DNA of 64,000 nt from Aquilaria yunnanensis (lineage: Eukaryota; Streptophyta; Magnoliopsida; Malvales; Thymelaeaceae), in the NCBI GenBank assembly GCA_039654915.1, contig CM077599.1, positions 6,574,501 through 6,638,500 of the forward strand, written 5' to 3'. Made by a program: the position numbers and the translations under genes. Position 1 is the stretch's first letter. The number at the start of each line of letters is the position of its first letter. The notes under the pieces are model-generated. The model made no database searches. It worked only from the letters and a program-made list of their open reading frames with translations, and was not told the origin of the DNA. Shown one piece after another: positions 25,685 through 36,945 of the stretch.

Positions 25685-27276
25685 CTCGATCCGAAAGAAA
25701 TACATATACATACATTGCTAGCAGCCATATGTATATTTTACTTCACCATATATATATAATCAAGCGGAAACTTATAAAGAGAAAATTTACACCGGCCGTC
25801 AAAAGAAAATTAAGAAACTACTTTCATCTCGATTTACATATATATATATATATATATAGCCAAAAAATTTCAGATATATATGAGTTGCGCTAGTGTTTTG
25901 TATTTAGTTTGTTGTGTAAACTTTTGAGTACAACTCTGTGAAATAATGTTGGCCTTAGCTATACTTTGCAAATTAAGGATCCAATATTATGGAGTAATAA
26001 TAACACCTTCCATCATCTTTATATTGTCAGAATTTGGGCTAGTGGTAACTTTATTCCACTAACTGTCAATCAACCAAAACATAGCAAGGTTTGACTAATT
26101 TATATGAGAAATTTTTCCTCTCTTACAGTCAAACAATGAAGTGAAGGTTTTTTTATAATAAAATTTCTCTCGTACCTTCACAAAATATTAAAAGTTTATC
26201 ACTAGGTTAACTGATTAGAACCCTTCCTCGTAATTCAAGTGATTCATATATATATGATTTGGTGCTCATTTCTTAGTTACTTATAGCAATTGTTTGAGTA
26301 TAGGAGCTTAATTAGCTTACAGAAAGTGGAGGGATTGGAAACTTTGTCATAATTAAAACTCACAAACTCTAATTAATGAGCCAGAGCTGAATTATTAATT
26401 TATGAATTACATTTTTGACTAATTTGGATCCTGGTTAGTATTATATAGGTGGGTAATAAGTTTATTAAGTATTTTGTGTACCTACAGATTCTAGAAAGCC
26501 AAGCCAATGATCAATGGGACGACCGACGAATAAGTGAATATATGCACTTGAAATGGGTTTTGTAGGTGGCCACTAAGAAGTGTTGCCAGCCTTACAGTTC
26601 ACAAGTTCACCAACAAATTGAACGACTCATTTCTTCCGACCGATCGACCTATATATATATATTGGGAATGGGAAAGAAAGTGTTTGAAAGTCTGACTCTC
26701 AAATAATTAAAGAGAACAGTTCTCACTAAAAACCAATTTAATGGACAAGTATTGGATCGATAATGTTTGACTTTTTTTTTTTTCCTGAGCTTCTTTTGCC
26801 CTTTTCTTTTAAGGAGAATATATGTCGACGTTATTATTTCGGTCTTTAAGGATAAAACAAAGGTTAAGAAACAGAAAATTAGCTATAAGTTTCCATATAT
26901 AATTAGGGTGTACGAAAACAAGGATAAATGTTTGTTTGTGTGATTGGTTTAGCAATCACACTACTCTGAGATGAAAATTTGTGTTGCTTTTTTCGTCCTT
27001 AATCTAATCAGTCACTTTGCCGTCATTATCTAAAAGTGATGAAATTCCTTCTAACAAACGTGTTGTCATTTATGTAACACTAGTTTGTATACCCAATATT
27101 GCCATGTGAACAAAAAAAAAGAAGTACAAAGTAATTGTATATTTTATGACTAAGAATTGATAAATTCAATGGAATTGGCAATTCTGTGATTATACTGTAA
27201 AGTAAACAATATTTTTTAAAGTATCGTCTGAATCATTGTCTCTTGCTATATATATTAATCAATAAAATGGTATTAA
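25685..27276. other. 3' flank of the bHLH gene and intergenic DNA
   Basis: AT-rich DNA with several TATATA microsatellites (about 25749-25761 and 25839-25858). No other gene is seen. Confidence 0.5.
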
Positions 27277-27796
27277 GGATGATAATGAGGTGGATCGGGT
27301 GCGGATACCTACTACCAATCATTCGTGCCCACGGTTTTTTTTTTTTTTTGTATCAAAGACTTCATGGGTATCCATAAGCAGGTGAAAAATTTTACATGCA
27401 CCCACAATCCATGGGCAATTCATACTCGCAGATAACCCACAGTATAAACTATGTTTTTTTATTTCATAAAAATAAAATATAAAATATACATACAAGTCAT
27501 TGTTCACATATAATATAACAAAATCATGGAATACACAAAATCATGACATACGTACAAGAAAATATTTAATAAGAATTAGTATAAAATATTACTTAAGTGT
27601 AGGTTTTTCACCCATCATAATTAAAAAATAGGAAATATATACTTATAGGTTTCACGAGTAGGCATGACAGATTTTACCTGTGATGAATACCCCTTATCTG
27701 ACATCCTCTCGTACCCACCAGATGGGCATAATTTGTTACCTATATTCATCCTATTGAAGGTATTTTTACCCGTTCATCAAATTGGTCATCATCTAA
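27277..27796. repeat. MITE-like repeat with imperfect inverted ends
   Basis: The left end ggatgataatgaggtggatc and the right end's reverse complement agatgatgaccaatttgatg are similar, and the interior repeats motifs built on gggtatccatgggta. It has no coding capacity. Boundaries are approximate and class is not determined. Confidence 0.35.
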
Positions 27797-28687
27797 ATTT
27801 CTGAAATATAAAATTTTTTTCTCCTCATTTGTAAACAGGGTGCATATGTTTATATAGGCTTTCTACTACTAGGTATGTTTGGAAACAATATAATCGGCCA
27901 TAATTATAGTCTTTTTATCCTAATTTTTTGTTAAATTTGAAAATAAAATAGTTAACTAAATTTCTAATTCTAGGCATATATGGAAAGAATATTATCCATC
28001 ATAAATTTAATGTAATATAAAAAGGTAATAAGTCAATCATAATATTTTTGTATTGATTATACTCAACTTTTTCCTTAATTTTGCATAACTTTTGAAAATT
28101 ATAAACCATGATTTTGTGATTAAGTTGAGTAATGTATAAAATGGATATTATAATTAATGGTACAAATTTTTGATACTAATTCTATAATATTTCTAATTAA
28201 TTAAATTAATTTAATCCGGGTCATAAATATTTTAGTATTGATTGTAGCACTACTAAAATATAAGATTTTACCAACTGCCATTTACCAACGTGCAGCAGTT
28301 GGTAAATTGAATTTACCAACGCGGAGCCGTTGGTAAATGGCAGTTGATATTCGAAACGTTGGAAAATTTTTTACCAACGCGCAATTAATAACACGTTGGT
28401 AAATTCCAACATATAGACGTTGGTAAAATTCACATTGGTAATTACCAACGGTCATGAACCAGGCTTGGTTTCCGTCGCATAGTTGTAGTTACCAACTGCT
28501 GGTAGTTGGTAAGTTACGTACCAACAATTACCAACTGTCCTGATAGTTGGTAAGAACCCGCGTTGGTAGTTACCAACTTACATAAGTTGGTAAGGGAGTT
28601 GTTATGAAGCTATTGGTAATTACCAAATTGCATACGCGTTGGTAACAGGATGACAGGCGGTAATTATCAACGCGCGCAAGTTGGTAA

Positions 28688-28692
28688 GTTCC
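28688..28692. other. Target-site duplication, left copy (outer element)
   Basis: GTTCC immediately precedes the 5' LTR and recurs exactly at 61322-61326 after the 3' LTR. Five bases is the standard for Ty3/gypsy integration. Confidence 0.9.
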
Positions 28693-31291
28693 TGTTGACA
28701 CCCAATTTCGTCCGGGTGTTTTAAAATTTTGAAAAAAATTTTATTAAAAAAAATTAATTTAAAAAAAATATATATATTACTATTATTATTAAAAAAAATT
28801 TAATTAGTTTAAAATATATTTTTGTTTTGTGAAAATTTGATTTAAAATGATATATGTGTGAATATGTGTATGTTTGAAATAAAATAAAATTTCATGAAAA
28901 AAATGACAAAAAATTAAAAGTTTGAGGTAAAAATGACAAAATTGAGAAGTTTCGGAAAAAATTGACAAATTCTAAAAGTTCCAGGAGCATTTGGTAGTTT
29001 GTCACATAAAATTTTGAGCCTGCCGACGTTTTTGGCTCAAATTGACAGAAAACGATAAAATTGTCAAAATCAGAAGCTTCAGGAACTTATCCAGAGGCTG
29101 AGAGACGTAAAGGACTAAAATTGTCATTTTACCAATTTAAGAGATAAGTTTGAAATTTTTTATTAATTTATCCATCAACAGTTCAGCTAAACTTCCTCTA
29201 TAAATAGCCCCCCAAATTTTGTGCTGAACACAGAGAAAAATAGAAAGAAAAGCTTAGAGCTCCGTTTTTAAAATAGAAAAAATTACAGCCTTAGTCCCTA
29301 GCTCTCCTTCCTTTCCTCAGAAAATCTCAAAACTTTTCATTTTGACGATTAAGTCATCTTCTTCCCCCCGTCGCGCCCTCTGTTTCCATTTCTCAGAATT
29401 CAGAATTTAAAATCAAGGGTACAACTCTCATTTAATCCTTCATCTTTTCAATTTCTTTCACTTTGGTTACTAACTTTGTATTTTATTCTTGCAGAATTAA
29501 TTACTAACCCTTTTAATTTTTACTTGTTTGTTTATTATTTGTTTATTACTAACCCTTTTTTTATTGTTGTTATTAACTTACTAACAACTAACTTTTAATA
29601 CTATTATTGTTACTAACCTTTTAATTTTTGCATTATTACTAACTTTTATAATTGTTGTTAACAATTAATTAACTTTTATTATTGTTGTTAATTAATTAAT
29701 TTAATTAACTTGGCTAACTTTTATTATTGTTGTTAATTAATTAATTTAATTAACTTGGCTAGCTTTTTATTATTGTTGTTAATTAATTAATTTAATTAAT
29801 TTGGCTAACTTTTTATTTATTGTTGTTAATTAATTTAATTAACTTGGCTAGCTTTTTATTATTGTTGTTAATTAATTAATTTAATTAATTTGGCTAACTT
29901 TTTATTATTGTTGTTAATTAATTAATTTAATTAACTTGGCTAACTTTTTACTGTTGTTAATTAATTAATTTAATTAACTTGGCTAACTTTTTATTATTGT
30001 TGTTAATTAATTAATTTAATTAACTTGACTAACTTTTTATTACTATTGTTTAACAATTAATTTAATTAACTTTGCTAACATTTATTATTATTTTTAAAGT
30101 GGATGGCCAAAAAGCCCCACTTTATTATTATTAATTTTTTTTTCTTTATATAATTTTTTTATTTAATTCACCTTTACCCTTTACTAATTAATAAATAAAT
30201 GAAAATTAAAAGAAGATTATTTTGTAATTAATTATTAAGGCTAATAAAAATCATTTTTAAAAAAAGCCAATTATTTTTATTTTTATATACATGTTTTTAA
30301 TTCTTTAAAGATAACAAAAAGTTAAAATTAATTTTAATAGTTATTTTTATCCAGTAAAAATAATAAAAAATAAAAATAAAACCTGTTTAAAAAAAATACA
30401 TGAAAATTAAGACTTTATATTTTACTGATTTATTTAAAATATAACTTTTAAATCCACTAAAATAATAAATATTTTTCATTAAACAAGAAAACAAAAAGAA
30501 AACTAAAACAAGATAAGAAAAAGATAAGAAAGACAAGAAAAAGATAAGAAAAGAAAGATAAGAAAAAAATAAGAAAGATAAGAAAAAGAAAAGAAAGAAA
30601 AGAAAGAGAAGAAAGGAAAGATTAAATCAAAAAGAAAAGAAAAATATAAGAAAGAAAAGAGAGAAAAGAAAAGAAAGAAAATAAAAAATAAAAATTTTTT
30701 ATCTAAAAATTCTATAACAAAAAGAATTACGAATTAGTAATTAAACTAATAATTAATTCCATAAAATTAATAATTATATAACTAACAATAAATTAAATTT
30801 AATTTCCATATCCGGATGATCCGGCAGGATCTACGGTTTGGAAAATATCAAACTTTTTAAAATAAATAAATTAAATAAAAAGATAAAAAATCCATATTTT
30901 TACAATATGGATAAAATTGTTTAAAATTTCACCAAATTCCGTGTCCAAATGACTCGGCAGAGTCCATGGTTCCGAATCAAAATCTTCCGTGTCCAAATGA
31001 CTCGGCAGAGTCCATGGTTCGGAAGTATAAAATTTTATACAAATTAACTTAAAAATTCACATTTCGACTAATTCAGTTAAAATCTCTAAATTAACTGAAA
31101 ATTATTTAAAAGCAAAGTAAAAAAAAAAATTAAAATCAACTAAGGTGCCAATTTTGGGCGCTATAACAATATTGTTTTAGCGTAACCGTACTCCCGATCC
31201 CCGAACTCTCGCAGACCAATTTTAAGGTGACCAATCGACCTAAGAAAACTGATTGGTGGCGACTCCCGAAAAAGACCCGCACGTTGCCACA
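28693..31291 (+). repeat. 5' LTR of outer element
   Basis: The U3 TATA box TATAAATA is at 29199-29206, just before a gccccccaaattttgtgctg block where transcription should begin. Inside are about eight ~50-bp units built on ttgttgttaattaattaatt (29640-30090), a long A/G-rich tract (30480-30690), and two direct repeats containing gtccaaatgactcggcagag (30942-31023). It differs from the 3' LTR at two substitutions that I noticed (29056 and 31066) plus a few homopolymer or dinucleotide length changes. Confidence 0.9.
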
Positions 31292-31294
31292 GCT

Positions 31295-31312
31295 TGGCGA
31301 CTCCACTGGGGA
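31295..31312 (+). other. Primer-binding site, tRNA-Arg type (outer element)
   Basis: TGGCGACTCCACTGGGGA starts three bases after the LTR end. It is complementary to CCA plus the 3' arm of a plant tRNA-Arg. A tRNA-Arg primer is characteristic of Ogre/Tat elements. Confidence 0.85.
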
Positions 31313-33670
31313 CCTGGTTAGTGAGTCAAGCCTAAAACTTGATTTGTTTTGTTTTGTTTTTGCTTCTTTTTATGTGGATTTTTATATATTATATTTACTT
31401 AAGTAAACATGCATAATGCATTCACAAAATGAAGCTCTATACCCGAGCTTCCTTAAATCAAACACGATTCTTTCTAAGCGGAATTGGTGTTGCTGTCCTT
31501 GTGAGGCCACGGTCTCCAAGCCTTCACCGGTTTCAAAGTAGCAAAGTAGTGTATTGCCTTCTGAGACGGTTAGTCTCTGCATGGGCCCACGAAAAGCTAC
31601 GACTCGAATTAATCCATTCCTTACATTAACCCTAGAGGGTAAGGAATCGGGCTGTCACTATGATTTAGTGACGGGATTCGGGAACTATCCCTTGCCTTTT
31701 TGATAAGCCACCTTATGCATATAGAATTCCCCACTTAACCATAGAACTGACCATAGAATTTCTACCATTTTACCAACGCCATAAGCATATCCTCGTTATG
31801 CTGTGTTGTTACTCTACACTTTTCTTCGTATGGTTTTAACTTGTTTATCCATAATACTTTATGAGTTGTTAATTTCTATTTAACTTATTAATAACCTTAT
31901 CTTTCTTGTGCAATTATTCTTCATGCATCAAAACCACGCATCAAATTATGCTAACTTTTTGGTCTTTTTAATAATAACTATAAGTCTTGAAGTTTCACAA
32001 TAGTTGATAATCAAGCTCACTCATTGCATACATCCATTACATCAATCACATGCATATAAAATCTGATAAAAATAATCTCATTGCATGTATTCCATTACAT
32101 CAATCACGTGCATATAAATTTTGATAAAAAAACATAATCTCATTATGTATTGCATGCATCCATTGCATCAATCATATACATGTAAAATCTAATAAAATGA
32201 ATCTCACTTTAAAAAGGTAAAATTGGACCTCAACACCGATATCCAACTCGGCTCCAAACAAGACTAATGGCAGAACAAACCGAAGGACGTCTCATAGATA
32301 TAGAGTCCAAGATAGAAAATATGGCCGGAGCAATTCCCTCCTCATTACACCAAAAAATGAAATTCATTTTTGAAGGAAAGTTAATCACAGTCTTTGCAGG
32401 TGAAGACATTCTGCTATCATCTATATCAATAGTAGCAAAGACCAAGTGACCTTCTCTTCCAAGTTGGTGTGACCCAAATCCCAAATGTAACTGAAAATTC
32501 TGTCATATTGAAACTCAAGGTCCAACAGTTGGTCGAGTCCAAGTTGCTATGCCCGATGTGATTGGTAATTAAAAGTGAAGATTTTGAGCTGGAATTACAT
32601 TAATTTTGGAAGGGCTCCAAGTCAGATCTGACCTAATAGTCCGCACACACTTTTGAATGACAGGGAATCCTTTGAATAAACTTGTATCTTTGAAAGCTTG
32701 CAAAAGTAATTTAATAGTAAAAATCTCCTAGATTTAGTCCAGAATCTAGGGTGTAGTCTTTGTTAAATGGACACCTGCTATTCTTTTTCTGGTACAACAA
32801 AAAGATGTAATGCGTGCATTCTACTACTTTCCATTTTTACACTCTTTGTCACTATACTATCAATTATTGCTATCACACTTTACTTTTCGACAACCGGTAA
32901 TTCTTTTTGTTCTCTAACAAAAAGATGTTGCGTGTGCATTCTACCACTTTTCAATCCCATTATTACTTCTACACATTCTACCAATTTTTACCAAAAATTC
33001 AATTATTACACCTACACATTCTACCACTTCTTACCAAAAATTCCGTTTTTACATCCATCTCTCACTCCTTTCCATTATACTATCCATTATTGCTATCATA
33101 CTTTGCTTTGAAAACGATACTACTCGTGGGTGAAAATAAAAAAGTTAAGGGAGATTTAATAGTGGCGATCTTGAAAGTGCTGTCAAATCTAGTAAGAAGG
33201 ATTTCATATGTTGCACCCCAACTCTCAAAAAAAAGAATTCATAGTGGTTATCAACATCCTTACAAGAAGTCTAGGGTTAGCTTCCAAACAAGGTAGCTCT
33301 CATATTAAATGACTTCAGTGGCCTCCCAATTCTCACAAACGCTCAATACAAAAAAAAAAGATTCTCAGTTTTCCGCAACACAAATTCCAACAAAGGAAAA
33401 AAGTTTATCCCTTTCATCAAAAGCCATTAAAAAGAAAATCCAAAACAAAAAAAAAAAGAGACTGAGAGCAAACACAAGCAACTAAGGCCACTTGAATCAT
33501 CTCATTTCAAGAAGGCTATGATCTCGGTTCTCTGTAACAAAAAAAAAAAAACTCCGAAAAGGAAAAAGTTCATCCCTTCCATCAAAAAGCCAACAAGGGA
33601 AAATTCAAAACCAAAAAGGACTGAGAACAAGCACGAGTAAGCAAGGCCACTTGAGTCATCTCACTTCAAG
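31313..33670 (+). other. Leader region of outer element, mostly non-coding with tandem duplications
   Basis: It is homologous, in reverse, to about 45470-47788 of the inner copy. It contains two ~130-bp units around ctaacaaaaagatg-type sequence (32780-33060) and two ~165-bp units built on gaaggctatgatctc / ccacttgaatcatctc (33350-33670). It holds one sense 60-codon frame, listed separately. Gag would be expected here in an autonomous relative; only a possible trace is seen. Confidence 0.55.
32267..32449 (+). CDS. Small conserved ORF, possible gag-pro remnant
   Basis: A 60-codon sense frame that is conserved in the inner copy (46695-46877, minus) with about three substitutions. It begins MAEQTEGRLIDIESK, looks helical, and ends KMKFIFEGKLITVFAGED before a short hydrophobic tail. 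The K-F-I-F-E-G-K-L block reminds me of a segment upstream of the protease in plant Tat-lineage polyproteins, but this rests on memory alone. It may be a decayed fragment rather than a gene. Confidence 0.25.
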   Translation: MAEQTEGRLIDIESKIENMAGAIPSSLHQKMKFIFEGKLITVFAGEDILLSSISIVAKTK

Positions 33671-33675
33671 AGAGC

Positions 33676-36586
33676 TGTGGCAACGTCGGGTTTTCTGGAG
33701 TCGCCACCAATCAGTTTTTTTCTTGGGTCGATTGGTCACCTTAAAATTGGTCTGCGAGAGTTCGGGGATCGGGAGTACGGTTACGCTAAAACAATATTGT
33801 TATAGCGCCCAAAATTGGCACCTTAGTTGATTTTAATTTTGTTTTACTTTGCTTTTAAATAATTTTCAGTTAATTTAGAGATTTTAACTGAATTAGTCGA
33901 AATGTGGATTTTTGGTAATTAATTCGGATAAAATTTTATACTTCTGAACCATGGACTCTGCCGAGTCATTTGGACACGGAAGATTTTGATTCCGAACCAT
34001 GGACTCTGCCGAGTCATTTGGACACGGAATTTGGTGAAATTTTAAACAATTTTATCCATATTGTAAAAATATGGATTTTTATCTTTTTATTTAATTTATT
34101 TATTTTAAAAAAGTTTGATATTTTCCAAACCATAGATCCTACCGGATCATCCGGATATGGAAATTAAATTTAATTTATCGTAATTATTTAATTCTTATTA
34201 TTAAATTAATTATTAGTTTAATTAATAAATTTATAAGTCTTTTTATTTATGAAATTTTATATTTGTTAATGGTCTTTAATATTAACTAAATATATTTTTT
34301 ATTTTTTTTATATTTTATTATTCTTTTCTTTCTTTCTTTTTTTATATTTTTATTCTTTCTTATTTTCTTTTACTTTTCTTTTCTTTCTTTTCTTTTTTTT
34401 TATTCTTTTAGTTTTGTTTTGAAAGATTCTTTGTTTAATGAAAGATATTTATTATTTAAATAATTACTCAATTTATAAAAGAATCAAAAAATAATTTTTA
34501 AATATTTAATATCAAAAATCTGTAAAGAAATTAAAGAGTTGACATTTATTTTATGTTTATTCTATTTATTTGATAAAATAATAATCAAAAAGTAATTATT
34601 TAATCAAGATTTTATTTAAAAAAAATCTAATGATTTATATGTGTATTAAAAATAAAATAAAAAGTCTTGATATTTATATAATTTATTCTGAATAAAAGAT
34701 TAACCAAAAGTAATTATTTAATTAAGATTTTTATTTATTTAATAAAGAAAACCAAAAATTTATATGTATATTTTAAACATAAAAGAAAAGTTTTGATTTT
34801 TCATATGCTTCTTTTATTAAAGAAAGATTTGTTTTAATTTTTATTATTTTTATTAAAAAAATTTTATTCTCCAAACCATTGGATCTTGGCGGATCATTTG
34901 GACATGGAGTTTAATTTTTATTAAATTTTAAATTTTAATTATTTAATTAATTATCAATCTTAATCATAATTTTATTGGATTTTTATTATTATTTTTATTA
35001 AATTTTAATTATTGCTACTTTTAAAGATATATTTAAAAAGAAATGATTTTTATTTTTTTTATTTTTGTTTTGTGATTATTTACTTATGTTTATTTAATTT
35101 TAATAAAAGGAATAAAAAGTTAATTAATTATTTTTTTATTATTTTTTAATGAAATAATAAAAGATAATTAGCTTTTTTTTAAATATTATGTTAGTCTTAA
35201 ATAATAAAATTAATTATTCACATAAAAGGATTTTATTTTAATTAGTTATCATTTACTTATTTATATTATTTTTTTTCATGATTAATTTCTTTTTTTTTAA
35301 ATAAAATAAAATTTTTGCATAAAGTAAATAAAGGAAAATGAATAAAGTGGAGGTTTTCTTTTTGTTTTGGTTTAGACATCCATTTAAAAAAAAAGTAAAA
35401 GATGCATAAATTAAATAATAAACAAATAAAGAGAAAACACATAAAGAAATATTAAAAAACAATGATAAAAATGGGGCTTTTTGGCCATCCATTAAAAGAA
35501 TAAAAAAATAGGAGGTATAACCTTCCATGAATTGTAATAATTAGCAAAAGTTAGTAACAATAAAAATAAAAGTTAGTAAGTTAGTAAGTTAGTAAGTTAA
35601 TAACAATAAAAAAAGTTAGCAAAGTTAGTTAAATTAATTGTTAACAACAATAACAACAATAATAATAAAAGTTAGTGAAGTAAGTTAATAATAATAACAA
35701 CAATAATAAAAGGTTAGTAATAATAACAACAACAAATAAACAAGTAAATATAAAAGAGTTAGTAATTAATTCTGCAAGAACAAAATAAAAGGTTAGTGAC
35801 CAAAGTGAAAGAAAATTGAAAAGATGAAGGATTAAATGAGAGTTGTACCCTTAGAAACTGAATTTGAAATTCTGGAAACGTGAAGAACAGAACGCACGCG
35901 CGCGGGGGGAGAGAAAAAAAAAAAAAAAAAAAAATGGGTCAGAGAAGGTTTCGGTTTTCTGGAGAGGAAGAGAAGAGGGTCAGGGACCTAGGCTATAATT
36001 TTTTCTTTTTCCAAAACGGAGCTCTAAGCTTCATTTCTATTTTTTTCTGTGTTCAGCACAAAATTTGGGGGGCTATTTATAGAGGAAGTTTAGCTGAACT
36101 GTTGATGGATAAATTAATAAAAAATTTCAAACTTATCTCTTAAATTGGTAAAATGACAATTTTAGTCCTTTACGTCTCTCAGCCTCTGGATAAGTTCCTG
36201 AAGCTTCTGATTTTGACAATTTTGTCGTTTTCTGTCAATTTGAGCCAAAAACGTCGGCAGGCTCAAAATTTTATGTGACAAACTGCCAAATGCTCCTGGA
36301 ACTTTCAGAATTTGTCAATTTTGCCTTAAACTTCTTAATTTTGTCATTTTTACCTCAAACTTTTAATTTTTTGTCATTTTTTTCATGAAATTTTATTTTA
36401 TTTCAAACATACACATATTCACACATATATCATTTTAAATCAAATTTTCACAAAACAAAAATATATTTTAAACTAATTAAATTTTTTTTTAATAATAATA
36501 GTAATATATTTTTTTTTTAAATTAATTTTTTTTAATAAAATTTTTTTCAAAATTTTAAAACACCCGGACGAAATTGGGTGTCAACA
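33676..36586 (-). repeat. 3' LTR of inner element
   Basis: 2911 bp, with the TATA box on the minus strand at 36074-36081. Relative to the outer LTR it shares both ends and the TATA region but differs in the middle: it is about 310 bp longer and has an extra diverged copy of the ccatggactctgccgagtca motif near 34870-34910. It appears identical to 47810-50721 except for one extra A in the latter. Confidence 0.9.
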
Positions 36587-36590
36587 GCTG

Positions 36591-36599
36591 CCCCCCTTT
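36591..36599 (-). other. Polypurine tract of inner element
   Basis: On the minus strand AAAGGGGGG, followed by CAGC and then the LTR start. It matches the outer element's tract at 58710-58718. Confidence 0.8.
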
Positions 36600-36689
36600 G
36601 CATGCTTCATGGGACATGATGTATGCAAAGTCGTTACCAAATTTCGTCCGGCTTAGGTAGGCATTGAGAATGTTCTCGCCGCCCAAACA

Positions 36690-36945
36690 GTAAGGTTTAA
36701 GGAAAGGTCCTTAAAACCTCTAACGATAGGAAACCTCCTATTGTTGTAAGATGGACTGATTGATTGATTATTTGTTTGAGGTTAAGGAAAGGTCCTTAGA
36801 ACCTCTAACGATAGGAAAGCTCCTATCGTTGTAAGATGGACTGATGGATTGATTGTTTGTTTTAGGTTAAGGAAATGTCCTTAGAACCTCTAACGATAGG
36901 AAAGCTCCTATCGTTGTAAGATGGACTGATTGATTGATTATTTGT
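36690..36945. repeat. Three ~84-bp tandem units with a conserved hairpin
   Basis: Each unit contains aggaaaggtccttagaacct, then aacgatagga and tcctatcgtt as a perfect 10-bp hairpin with a short loop, then gatggactgattgattga. The outer element has four related units at 58262-58615. Confidence 0.8.

Noticed and set aside
31382..31629. 66-codon frames on both strands, repeated at 47474-47721
   Set aside because: They are open on both strands in the leader just after the primer site, with no domain. Most likely non-coding leader sequence.
33970..34167. 65-codon frame repeated at 48104-48301
   Set aside because: It is produced by the short direct repeats of the inner LTR (gactctgccgagtc motif), antisense to the element.
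35880..36143. 87-codon frame repeated at 50015-50278
   Set aside because: It lies across the inner LTR promoter in antisense, is rich in homopolymers, and is duplicated only because the LTR is.
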